Of a stretch of 64,000 nucleotides of DNA, positions 1-12,200 are shown piece after piece. Each line of letters opens with the position of its first letter. The stretch's first letter is position 1. Made by a program: the position numbers and the translations under genes. The notes under the pieces are model-generated. The model did not search any database. It saw only the letters and a list, made by a program, of their open reading frames with translations, and had not been told where the DNA came from. Source of the stretch: Bolinopsis microptera (Eukaryota; Ctenophora; Tentaculata; Lobata; Bolinopsidae). Where the stretch lies: NCBI RefSeq assembly GCF_026151205.1, contig NC_087075.1, forward strand, positions 11,888,303 to 11,952,302. Direction: 5' to 3'.

Positions 1-235
1 CCGCCGCCGAGCCGCCGCCGAGCCGCTCGGAGTCCGCGCGCGGCGGACTTTAAAGTCCGCTCGGAGTCCGCTCGGCTCCGCTCGGAGTCCGCCAAAATGT
101 ACTCGAGTCCACTGTAAATACATTTTGGCGGAGCACCGCCGGAGTCCGCTCGGAGTCCGGCGGCTCCGCCGCGGACTCGATTCCGCGACGGATAGTGCCG
201 TAAATCTAGCTAAAGTAAAGTAAAGTAAAGTAAAA
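1..235. repeat. GC-rich palindromic repeat cluster plus AAAGT microsatellite
   Basis: The first 190 bases are far more GC-rich than the rest of the window and are built from variants of CTCGGAGTCCG in both orientations. A clean hairpin pairs 88-101 (TCCGCCAAAATGTA) with 119-132. From 211 to 235 there is a TAAAG tandem run. This looks like the end of an inverted-repeat element cut off by the window edge; I do not recognise the family. Confidence 0.6.
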
Positions 236-258
236 ATTATGACATAACATCATCACTA

Positions 259-3200
259 ATGTCTACAAAGTATCATCACACTACATGGAAAAATAACTAT
301 TTCTCCATCAAATTTAAAGGTAATAATTTATCAAATATTAATCATGAATAAAAACAACATTACAAAATTTAATTTATTCATACTTCCCAGTTAGTGGAGT
401 AAAGATTTATAAAACGTTTCTTTGCTACATAAGGATGGAACCACAGATAATCATTGTGTTTTTCCTTATTACTGATATAACTGCTGTACAATATTTTCAA
501 GTAGGCAACTAGTTGAGTTATTAGAATATTTCGAAATCCAATTTGAGTGTGTATTTCGTGATTTAGCGATGCACACGAAAACAATTTGGTAGTTTGTAAC
601 GGGGTCTGATTCTGATTGTGCAAAATTAGGCAAAAAGATGGCCCATTGGGATCAATCATGGGTGGAGGGAGCTGAAATAAGTGGAAAAAACTTTGGATTT
701 TTTGGGCTAAAATAGTAACAAGGGAGCTGAAATAAGTGGAAAAAACTTTGGATTTTTTGGGCTAAAATAGTAACAAGAATTGCGCCTGTTGTTTCGTTTT
801 GGCGGACGCTAGATTTCCATTTCACATTTATATATTACTATAAATTTAAGTATAAGCTCCAATCGGCTCACTTCAATTTTCATGATAATAATATTGATAA
901 ATTATGCATCAAATACAGGAAACACTTGAAATTCAGTTCAATTGCCGTAGAACTTAACTTGTATCTGTAATTCAAGAAATTATAATGTAAACTATACTCG
1001 TGTACACATCAATACACTACGCGTGCCACGTACAAATTGGGCGTATTACCTAATAGTAATATTATACATTACATACATCATATAATACATTAAAACACAG
1101 TCGCGCCGCGCATTCATAGATCACAGGCTATCTATACATCACATCTCCGCAAGCAATCCTCGCGCGCGCCAACTGTTTCGTTGCATGGTAACGAACGGAA
1201 GGAAGGACACACGAAATATTTAAACCCACCTATCTCGTTCTCCAAAATCCACGTTTTTCTGCAAAAACCTCCATTCGTAACCTTTCACTATTGCCTTTTT
1301 TCAAAAGGGTGAAAAGGAAAAAATCTTGCAATTAGAAAACCATAAAATTCCTATTTTTAATAGGGGGGGGGGGGGGGGGGGGGCTTGGGGCTTGGGGCAT
1401 GATGGTACCCCATACAAATTTTTTCCCTAACCATAATTTCCTCCCACAACTATATATTATTGCTGATAGGAAAGTGATGTTATGAAGTAGAAAAGGACAA
1501 AAAGAGGTGATTATCAAGCGATAATGTTACTGTACATTAGCAGTCCAACATTCATTGTAAGTAAACTAGACAAAAAATATCTTATATTTCAAGTTTTGCT
1601 GAATGTTTATTCTGAACTATGTACAAGTATTTCCTCATTGGCCCAATATTTCCTGACTTAACTTGTACTAACCTGAATTCTCAGTTGTTCATAGCATAGT
1701 TAAAAACAGTAAAGTTCCCAAATTCTCAAGAAGAGAATTCGTAATTTGTTATCAACAACATCAAATTTCAATAAAAATAAACAATTACCAAGGTTTGCCT
1801 TCTCAGGGACGGACATTTGTGATATCATGCAGCAGTAAAGATTCCATCGCTCGTCTTAAAGCAAACATTCTCCACATTCTTTACGAAATGGGCCGAGGAT
1901 CCCACCAGTTTCGTCTGAAGTTCAAAAGCCAGTACTTAAAGGACTCTTCGACAATTGAGGTACAAAAAAAGAGTGTCTTATGTACATAGAGAGTGAAGTA
2001 CAGTCAAACCTAGAGCCATAAAGATTCTTTTGAAGACAAATTCTCCGCAATATTTGGGAAATGTGTTACCATAAATTGAGTTTATTACCATTTACAGGAC
2101 TACGGCATTATTGATAGCCACGTGATCAACATGATTCCACTGTCCAACAAGTCCTTTACTGAGCACCCTCTCATGTCCTCAGCTTCATCACTTCAATCAA
2201 GGTGATAATTGTATCCTGGAAATTTAGAAACTTGACGAAATTGTTGATGGAACAATAAACATCATTTAATTGTTGCATGTATTTTTCAGTTCAAGTAACG
2301 TGTTCATAATTTATTTAAAGAAATTCATTTTGTCCAAGTCTTATAGTTATAACGTTTAACCTCGTTCAGAGAGAATGAAGACACTTTACAACGGATGCTG
2401 TTCAGGGAAGTTAATACATTGAAACGGCGAGAGAAGCTATGCAACGAGATGCAGGTTAACATCTGCTAGGTTCAGTCTAGTTCACTCAGCTTATAATCAT
2501 AATCAATCAAACAAAGTGAAAGTAAACGTGAAAGTTGAAAACTTATTTTATCAGGTCTGGATCTGGGCTCTGTTCGTGTTTGGTTTTATAACATTCCTCA
2601 CCGAATATTGGTACACAGGGTTCTACAAATGTGTTTTTGCTATCTTGGCTCTCTACTTCACTCCCAAATACACACGACTCTCTGGGTTTTATCTCCGAAT
2701 GAACGAAAGGTTTTAAGATTTTATTATAAGGTTCATTTTTAATCAGCCCTTTTAAAAGATTGATTAGGATAACCAATGTTTAATTGGTAAATTTCATGAT
2801 TTCAAAAGTACAATAAAATATATTCTTACAGGAATGATTTACGGATACTGGTGATCTCACTCTTTGCTCTAGCAATGTTCTTATCTAACCTCGGATTGCT
2901 AACAAGCTTACACGAGGTTCGTGTTCATGTATTTGTCTTTTTTTTGTTTTTGTTTATTTGTTTGGTTGTTCGTTTTAATACCTGCTTTTTGTTCTGTGGA
3001 GAATAAAGCATTAAATATTTATAAACTTAACAGATCATATGTAACTGTGAAGATCGATATTTTAAATTAGAAATAATCGTTAAATAATAAATATTTAAAA
3101 ATGTTTACGAATTTTAGTCCTTTCATTTTAGTCCTTTCATGAACACAGTATTTCATACTCGTCTCATTATTGCTATAAATAAGACTAACAATGTAGCGTC

Positions 3201-6200
3201 TTATAAAAACTTCAAATTCATATTCTCACTTTACTAATTGACTATTCGTTTTCCACAAAGTTCTAAAACAGATTAAAACTACGAGCATGAGCTAACAATA
3301 ACAAGTGAAACTAACGGTATTTGTTGAACTACTAAAATCTAATATATAAGTACATATCTGAATTCTAATGCTGACTTAGTTCTTGTAGACTTGGCACAAC
3401 ATCTACCAAGTAAATAAGGGATACCACTGCAGGGGTGGTCTCCTTCAGTTGTACAAACATAGTCCATCTTGACTGGTTGAACCAACTTTCTAGACACACA
3501 ACTTTACAAATAAGTGTCATTCAGGTCTGATTTTAACAAACGTGTTCATGAGATGGCTGCCCATAAGATCACAATAACTTCTCCAAACTCTGAGAGACAT
3601 GAGATGTTCTGGTAACATGAAGACTAAAGAAATCTTAGGAAGTATGACCTGGTCCCTCTCTTCCTGGGTAGCAACCATGATCTGATCTGCTACCCACTCT
3701 GGTTCAAGTAGGGGGAATATCAGCGGCCACTTCGCTTGCACATTGTTGAAAAGTCCTGTCTTGGTAACATGAGGTAGCACACACGTTAACTTTACATTCC
3801 TTATATTGAGGAGTGCTAACTCTCCCTGTACTGCTTGAGTGAAACCTCTGACTGCGAACTTGGAGGCAGCGTAGCTGGACATGCGGGATCCTGGGGTGAT
3901 CCCTCCTAGCGAGGAAACGTTTATTATGTGACCTTCATTCTCCAACATCTCATTGAACACCAATTTCTGGAGATACATTGTGCCCATCAAGTTTACTCTG
4001 ATAACTCTCTCCATCTGCTCTTCCGTTTCATCCGAGAATAACTTACCAGATACTATCCCCGCGATGTTGAAGAGATAAGACACGTGCCTGTGAGGAACAT
4101 TCTCCTTGATCTGTCTCCCTAACTCCCTGACTCCTTCCTTACTCCCCACATCACACGTGTAAGTGAACACCTCACATTCTCCCCGTTTCCTCAGCTCTGC
4201 TGCTGATTCCTCGTTTAGCGCTCTGTTTATGTCTACACAGTGCAGAGTGTTGTTATCTCGAGCAAGTCGTCCTGCTATCAGCTTACCTAGTCCCTGACCG
4301 GTTCCGGTGATAAGGATATTCTCTCCAACGATCTGTTTTCTAGGCCTACATCTGAATATTGCATAGACAGTTTCAAGAACAAGGTCATACGCCCACAAGA
4401 GGAGAAACCCTGCGACTTCCTGGAAATCCGATATCATCGACATCTGCACTTGTCTTGTTGAAACTTCCAAACTTTCTAACCGTGAACTTATTGACTTGAG
4501 TAGTGAGTACCTAATAAGATTGATATTTAAGTTCAACTCTTTTGCAATATACTGCAGAGTTAAATGCTAAAAGTTAAATGTACCTTGCAATTGCCCACGT
4601 GCAAATTGGGTAAAAATTCGGAGATTGCATAGTAACGAGAGTAGTTTTCAAAATAATCGATTGTAATACTGTTAGCTTCTTCCCTGTGACACGGGCTGGC
4701 TTTCTAGTTATTCTTAGTTTCGATAACAAACTAGTGAAACTGATCTCAAACAAAATGAAAATTATCAAACGAAACAGCATAAAAGAAATAAGTGCTATCC
4801 GGTAATTATATCTTTATATCTGATTATAATTGCTTCATCGCAAATGTAAGACAATCATGAGCATTCAATACTATATATTATACTATATGTAATCAGCTAT
4901 TCACTAACAAACCGTGAAATACTATGAATATATTGATCCGGCGTGATCAATTATTTAAATTGAAGTACAGCGGCTGCACCCCTGACTTTTTAACTAAAGA
5001 TAAGAGACGTATATATAACTATTAGGACATTTGTAATCTGATAAAATTCAAAGTTTTGGTGTGTGAATTAAAGCTTGGTGTGAGAATGAGAGTGGAAATA
5101 AAAGAGATGTTCATTTTATTATATCATATATCTTAATTATGTATTATTATAATGTGACAGTATTATTATTTTACCTATAGATTATATTATTTTAGTTAGT
5201 ATCTATATGAATGTTACGATTGCAGTTTATTTCTATATTGTATTGTATTCAATAAACCGGTTTCAAAGACCTTATGGGTGTCCCTCAGGCCTCGGGTCTT
5301 TTAAAACAAAACAAAAAACAAAAACTGAGAAACGCCTATGACGCAATGATATCTGGCAAAGAAGCAAAACATCACTGAACGGTGCAGTAATCATCAGAAG
5401 AACATTTTTCAAATTCCTGAACTAACGTAATTGAAGCAACAGTAATTGTAGAACGATATCAATTAAAGAAAACTATAAATTCTTTTGGCAGTGATCCACA
5501 TTCCTTCTTACCCGCTAACCGTGATCTCTACGTGATCTTGTTGGTAAAGAGGAAAATTACGTTAATTTATAGTCAAAACTCAAGAGGACTATAATAACTT
5601 AATAAGCAGAACTAACAATTTTAAACTGTGGTCTACTGATCCATTGTGAGAAACGTTCTGTTTTTATAAACCGGACGCGGATGACAATTACTATTGGTTA
5701 AAAACTAACATATCCAATGCGGCTAATAAACTAGTAAGACAATCGCGTGATTGTTCAGCAAATAAAGAGAGCGTAACTGGAACTTCTAGTACAGTTAGAA
5801 GTCTGGGAAACGTTAGAGCTAGATCTTATTGGTAATTGGTGCTTATGTAAACATTACGTATTCTCCAGCTACAGACAGGGTTCAGTATACCAATACGGCT
5901 ACCATAACAACACGCCTAACACAACAACTCAAATCATAGATCAAATCAAATAATAGTGATACAAACATCACACGTCATCAGGAATATTTATGAATTCAAC
6001 TAAAAAGCTCAGTAAAATGTTGTTACTTAATCGGTCAAGCAGATGATAAGCGCAGAGATAAAGCAGATTTTCAATACAATGATAGGAATAAAATAATAAA
6101 CTACGTGAGCTTTTATATGGACACGTTCATTTGAGTTTGAGGATATTGGTAAACAAAAATAATAGCGTTTTTGACGATAGTGGCTTAATTTTGACATCTA

Positions 6201-9200
6201 TTAACCTAGCACGTTCAGAAGTTCTGAACATTAGCCACGTAGCCCATCCTCCCATATGCACCGCTCAGATAGAAAATCTATTGTTGTTAGGCACTATAAT
6301 GTTTCAAATGTCACATTTTGTGTGACTTAGTTAACTGCAGTTGTCTAATTATCATTCCTTGGTCTGAAATATAGTAAATTAGGTCAATCTAACAATTATG
6401 ATACAACATTGGTTAATGGGCACGGATCGAACGGTTACAAGGCAATATTTGGGTAACTTTGTCACACTCATGATACCATACCTCTATTCTACTGTGAGGT
6501 GTCCTAAAAACCCTTTCAACTCATTATTTGATGGTTGCTCTACCAATCATAGCCCTAAAATATGTTGGTTTGAATATATAGCTAATACAGCACTCGGTTA
6601 TTGGGAAATGAGGTTAATTCTGTCACAATATATGGAATTTAAAATTTTGGGCGAATTATTTATATCTGATTTTGGTTTGAAAGGCGGGGAAATTTTATAT
6701 GATGACAATGTAGTTGATGCAAGTTAAGATCAGTTGATGTTAACATTGTCACAAAAAATTATACGAAATCGTAAATAGATTAAAAACAATGATTATAGAA
6801 TGAAATAGTCTCTTATAATAACTCTTATAATAACCCTTATAATAACTGATGTGACAAAGTAAACATGTCTTGCCCCTATTTTGAAGATCTATATTCTATA
6901 CCTCTATTAGAATATTGTCCAGAACATCAGAGCTTAAGTTTAACAATTTTAGGTTAAATTTGTCAAAGTCACTAAAAATGTGACAAAATTAACTTTTCAT
7001 GCCCCAACAATTTCAAGATAGTGTGTAAAAATTAGCATAGGACTTGCTTTATTACCTATATAAATCAATCCAAACTACAAAAAACTATATGTTAATGTGA
7101 TGACGATTACCTATCTTATAATAACTGATGTGACAAAGTAAACATGTCTTGCCCCTATTTTGAAGATCTATAACTCTAATAGAATTCAACATTCTTTCAT
7201 AAACGATTGGAAGAATATTGTCTAGAACATAAGAACTCAATTTAAAAAATTTAGATTAATTTGTCAAAGACATTGAAAATGTGACAAAATTAACTTTCCC
7301 TGCCCCAACAGTATCAAGATAGTGTGTTAAAATTGGCATAGGATTTATTACAGGTATATTAAAGTATTAATCGATCCAAACTACGAAAAATATCTTTTAA
7401 TCTGATGACGATTACCTAACTCTTATAATAACTGATGTGACAAAGTAAACATGTCTTGCCCCTATTTTGAAGAACTATACCTCTATTAGAATACTATGTA
7501 ACTTTATCATCAAAAAAATTTCGATAAACTAGTTATTTTGCCAGCAAGGAGCTAACAGAGTTATAATAATTTTTTGTGACGAAATTACCCTATTTTTGAC
7601 CATGTAGCGGTAGTTTAATTGTGACACTGTTAACATATTACCACCTGATAATGATTTATGTGACTGGTGCATGGTACTAGCAGTGTTGTTTGATCCATAG
7701 TACGTATAATATAAGGGGTTTAAGCTGGTATATCATTATTTGTTCAATTTCACACATGTTCAGATATCATCAAGATTATGTGACAAAGTAAGCTTGGTTG
7801 TGCCTTCTGTGTTTTAATTCCTTACGACTATATGATATAATAACAATTCCCAGCACTTCCAGGCCATCAAATAAACTGACACTACTCAGCATTGCTTATC
7901 AGGGTGCCCTAAACATTCATCACATAATTTCTTTAATGTGTGACAGAGTAAACCTGAATGCACCATCTAACGAAAAAAGTCGTCAAATATGTAGGTAATG
8001 GTCAATGGTCATATGTACCCATCCAATCAACTGGACATTCAAAAATTTGGTCAAAAACGGCAGCAAGGGGTCCATATTTACTCCGTCACATGTTTATATC
8101 AAGAAGTTGAAGAACTACAAGAGTGCTGGAATTGATGAAATTTCAAATGAGCAGTTAAAGTACGGTTCTCCTGGACTTCTGCCTTGGTTAAAGGATCTTT
8201 TTGAATCTGTGTGGAAAAGTGAGGATATTCCTAATGATTGGAGAAAAGGAATAATCACCATCATCCCAAAGAAAGGGGACCTCACATATTGCAACAATAA
8301 CAGAGGTATAACTTTACGCTCAACTATATCAAAGTTATTCCAAATTGTATTGTTAAAAAGACTGAGTAATGGGCTTGAAAAATTACTCAGAGAGAATCAG
8401 TGTGGTTTCAGGAGAAACCGTTCTTGTATAGATCAGCTGTACTCACTTCATTGTATAATACACAATTGTATAGAATTCAACGTCCCTTTGTACATAAACT
8501 TTATTGATTTTAAAGCTGCTTTTGATTCAATCAATCGTGACTTTATTTGGAAAGCTTTTGAACATTATGGTCTTCCGACAAAATATATCAATGTTTTCAA
8601 AGCGTTCTTTAGAGCAACTGAAAGTGCAGTTCGTGTCAATGGAGAATTGACAAGATGGTTTGATGTCGATTCGGGGACTGGACAAGGTGATGTGCAAGGG
8701 CCCCATATTTTTAATCTTGTACTTAACTGGGGATTAGAACTTGCAGAGAAGTTTAAGAATATATCCCGTGGTTTTACACTTCAGTACAGACAAAGTTCCA
8801 GACAACCGGAAAAATGTGTCATTGATCTTGACTATGCTGATGACATCGCAGGAATGGATGACACTGTTGAAGGACTGCAAGAAACTACGGACAATATTGC
8901 GAAATACTGTGGACTTGGGGGTTTAAAGATGAACGCAAAGAAAACAGAGATCATGGTCATTGGGAAAGATACATCGCAGCACCCACTCCCAGAGAATAGG
9001 ACCATAGATATAACTGTCGATGGAAATTCTGCAAAGCAGGTCACTCAATTCACTTATTTGGGTGCCAAAATTACATCAGATGGCAAGATTGATAAAGAAA
9101 TAAGTGTCAGGATTGGAAAAGCAACCGGAGCTTTTAACCAACTTAACAACATTTGGAAGAATAAGAACATAAGCATTAACAACAAAGTGCGAATCTACAT

Positions 9201-12200
9201 CGCAGCTGTTCTTACCATTCTGACCTATGGATGTGAGATATGGAACACGACTCAAGTGCAGACAAGAAGATTGGAGTCTTTCCATCAGTACTGCTTAAGA
9301 AGAATCCTGAGAGTGAGGTGGTTCCATCGAGTAAGTAATGAGGATGTTTTAAGAAGGGCATCAATAACTGCCCTTGCTGACATAATAACAACAAAACGGC
9401 TGCGTTGGTTTGGACATGTCAGTAGAATGCCTGAAGATCGGTTGCCCAACTATTTACTTGAATGGAAACCCAAGCATGGGAAGAGATCAAGAGGCAGGCC
9501 TAGGAAGAGCTTAAATGATGTATTCATTGAGGATGCTGAGCAGAGATTGGATCGTTATGGACTCACGATTGATTGTATGAGAAGATTAGCTGCAGACCGA
9601 AAGGGATGGAGAAATGTTACCCGCCGAAGTTGTATAATACAAAGTAATGACGCAGTCGACGCAGACTAATCCTTTTGGATGGAGATCTCGCCATGTAACA
9701 TGTATGTAACATGTTTATAGTGTGACAATGTAACCATTTCCGTGCCGGCCGTATTTAAGCGATATCTTATCACCTGATTAAGATATCGTTATGTGACAAA
9801 GTTAGCCTGGAGGATGAGACGATTATCCTAACCATCAAGGGTTTAAGTAATTTCATAGTGTGACAAAGTCAACTACACTGTGCCTTTTAATCGGGTCACT
9901 TATATTTACCAATATCCTCAAACTCAAATGAACGTGTCCATATATTAATAATATTCTGGTGTTTGAAAGTAATTAACAGACCAAACAGCCAGACAGTAAA
10001 TTAGCACTAAATGATGTTAAGTAATTATATTATCATGTTATACCAGAACACACTGGAATCCATGTGTACACACTGGAATCCATGTGTACCAGAACACACT
10101 GGAATCCATGCCTCTTTTCACCTGCAGATTGTGCCTATTGGGAAGTCACGACTGTGAGGAGCCGAAGAAAAAGGCAACGAGTATGAGTGAAACAAATCCA
10201 AAAGGATTTGTCTGGATGTGCCACGTGTGTCTGGAAAAGAATGAATTGGAGGATATGCTGCTTTCATCAAACCCTCCAAAACAAGGCTCACTGAAACTGA
10301 TTCCGAAACAAGCACTTAGTGCTAGTGTCGACAAACTGGACACTATTACAGAGTCAGAGGAAAATACAGGTAAAAGTGACCATGAGATTGAAAGTGAAGA
10401 AGAAAAAGCAGAGTCATCAGAGAGGATAAGCCCACGAAGAGGTCGTGATGAGACAAGGGAGACGAGGGAGAGGAATCCCAATACCTCAGGGCACAAGAAA
10501 GAACAAATCTGTGAGCTCTTCAAGAAAAGGGCATGCCCACATGGACGAACTGGCAAAGTCCTTGTAGACGGCAAAACCTGTGAGAGGAGCCACCCTAAGA
10601 GATGTTACAAGTTTTGCGACTTTGGGGCCAAGCATCAGAATGGGTGCAAGAAAGGTAAAAAGTGCCTATACTGGCATCCCAGAATATGCAAGTTTTCCAT
10701 TAAAAACATCAGATGTGAAGACGATCAATGTACCTTTCAACACCTGGTATTTACCCGCAACGGTCCTGGCCACGGAAAAGAAGAAGAACGAGAGACTTAC
10801 AGACGAGTAGAAAATACTACTGAGCCCTACAGACGAAATGCGCTTCCCAAATTCAGCATTGCTTCGTCAGGATACACTACGTATCCCCCAACCATCAACA
10901 AGCCACGAGTAGAAATCCAAGAGAAGAAGACTGCCCAAGATGAGTCTTTTTTATTGAAGCTCATCGAGAACATGAAGGCTGGTTTTCAGGAACAAATCGA
11001 TGGCCTGAGAAACGAGATTATCATCGGGAGGGGGAAAGAGGTCCAACGCCAACCGATTCCCCAGCAACTGAACCCCACGGAGCTACCATGCCACCCCACA
11101 ACTCGAGCTTTTCCGGGACTGCACCCGCCCATCCCATACCCGTACATGATGGCACCACAGTGGTTCAGCCAGAACTTTCCACCATTGTCCTCTTAAATGG
11201 ACAGAGCGTATCTCCGGCAGCTACTAGCAGCTCTAGATGGAAACTACCCTACATCCAGGAAACCATCATCGAAGGAAGTAGCTGCCCCCCACCATTCATA
11301 GCCATAACCGAGTCATGGCTAAAGAGTTACATCTCTGACGCTCAGGTGCAGATAAAAGACTATCAATCGTTCAGATCTGATAGACCAGAGAGAGTAGGAG
11401 GAGGTTGCCTCCTCTATGTTCATGACCAGCTAGTGGTAACAGAAACCGATCACTACGAGGATAGAAGCAATAACATGGTCATGTGCTATGTTAAGTCATG
11501 CAACACCCTTTTTGCTACTGTCTACAGGCCCCCTGGAGCAGATACTTCAGGCTGGAAGAACTTACTAGACAGACTGCAAGCCAAAATAGACGCGATCTCA
11601 GAAAATACAACGGTGCCAGACATATACGTTGTTGGAGATTTCAACTATCCAGAGATAGACTGGGAACATGGAGGCTTAAGAAGTGAAGCCAGGTGTCTTG
11701 ATTTTATAGAGTTTATAGACCGCAACTTTCTAACACAGGTCGTAAACCAGTCGACAAGAGAAGGTAGCACCCTAGATCTTGTACTTACAAATGTTCCTAG
11801 GTATGTCGCAGAAGTAAAGGTGAACCCCACATCTTTATCAGACCACAGCTTGGTCGAAATTCAGCTTGGTTTTAATATGACTGGAAGAAAGAAGAACGAA
11901 ACCAGCAAGATCGACCCAAACTCTTTCAGGGCAGTTGACTATCACAAAGCCGATTTTGTGGCAATCAGTGATTGCCTTCAGAAAGTCGACTGGCTGAAGC
12001 TCTGGGAACTCTGTGACGAGGACTTGAACGCTTTTCTGGAATTGTTCAAGCTAACAGTGCTCCAGATTACCTTGGAGTTCTCCCCAAAGAAAGAGAGTGC
12101 AGCGGAGATTACCTCAAGAAAGAGAAGAGGGAATAAGCACGTTTATGTCATGAAAAGAAGACGAAGGAAGATGAATGCTAGGATACGTGCATTACAGGAA

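Larger units (their letters stand above)
320..1792 (+). other. Putative intron 1; CpG-containing stretch and poly-G
   Basis: No coding sequence is visible here apart from the features listed separately. At 1080-1200 the sequence is richer in CG dinucleotides (CGCGCGCGCC at 1161) and has an RFX X-box-like site GTTGCATGGTAAC (1180-1192), so it could hold the promoter if the proposed first exon at 259 is wrong. Confidence 0.35.
6114..9944 (+). mobile_element. 3.8-kb element with 40-bp perfect TIRs enclosing a reverse transcriptase
   Basis: Bases 6114-6153 are the exact reverse complement of 9905-9944 (40 of 40). Between them are about 17 copies of a 15-bp motif close to TGTGACAAAGTTAAC. The first copy, at 6321, is on the + strand. 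Copies at 6452, 6613 and 6739 are inverted. Those at 6850, 6979, 7129, 7280, 7436, 7575, 7620, 7779, 7939, 9720, 9792 and 9859 are on the + strand. The only long reading frame is the RT at 8005-9669. I see no transposase and no convincing target-site duplication. TIRs with subterminal repeats are typical of cut-and-paste DNA transposons, while the RT is of LINE type, so this may be a LINE inserted into a non-autonomous DNA element, or a composite. Confidence 0.75.

Noticed and set aside
378-659. 93-codon frame on the - strand
   Set aside because: No family resemblance, and the proposed first exon lies just outside it; composition looks like AT-rich chance sequence.
6398-6727. 109-codon frame inside the TIR element
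   Set aside because: It runs through inverted copies of the 15-bp motif and shows no domain; likely chance.
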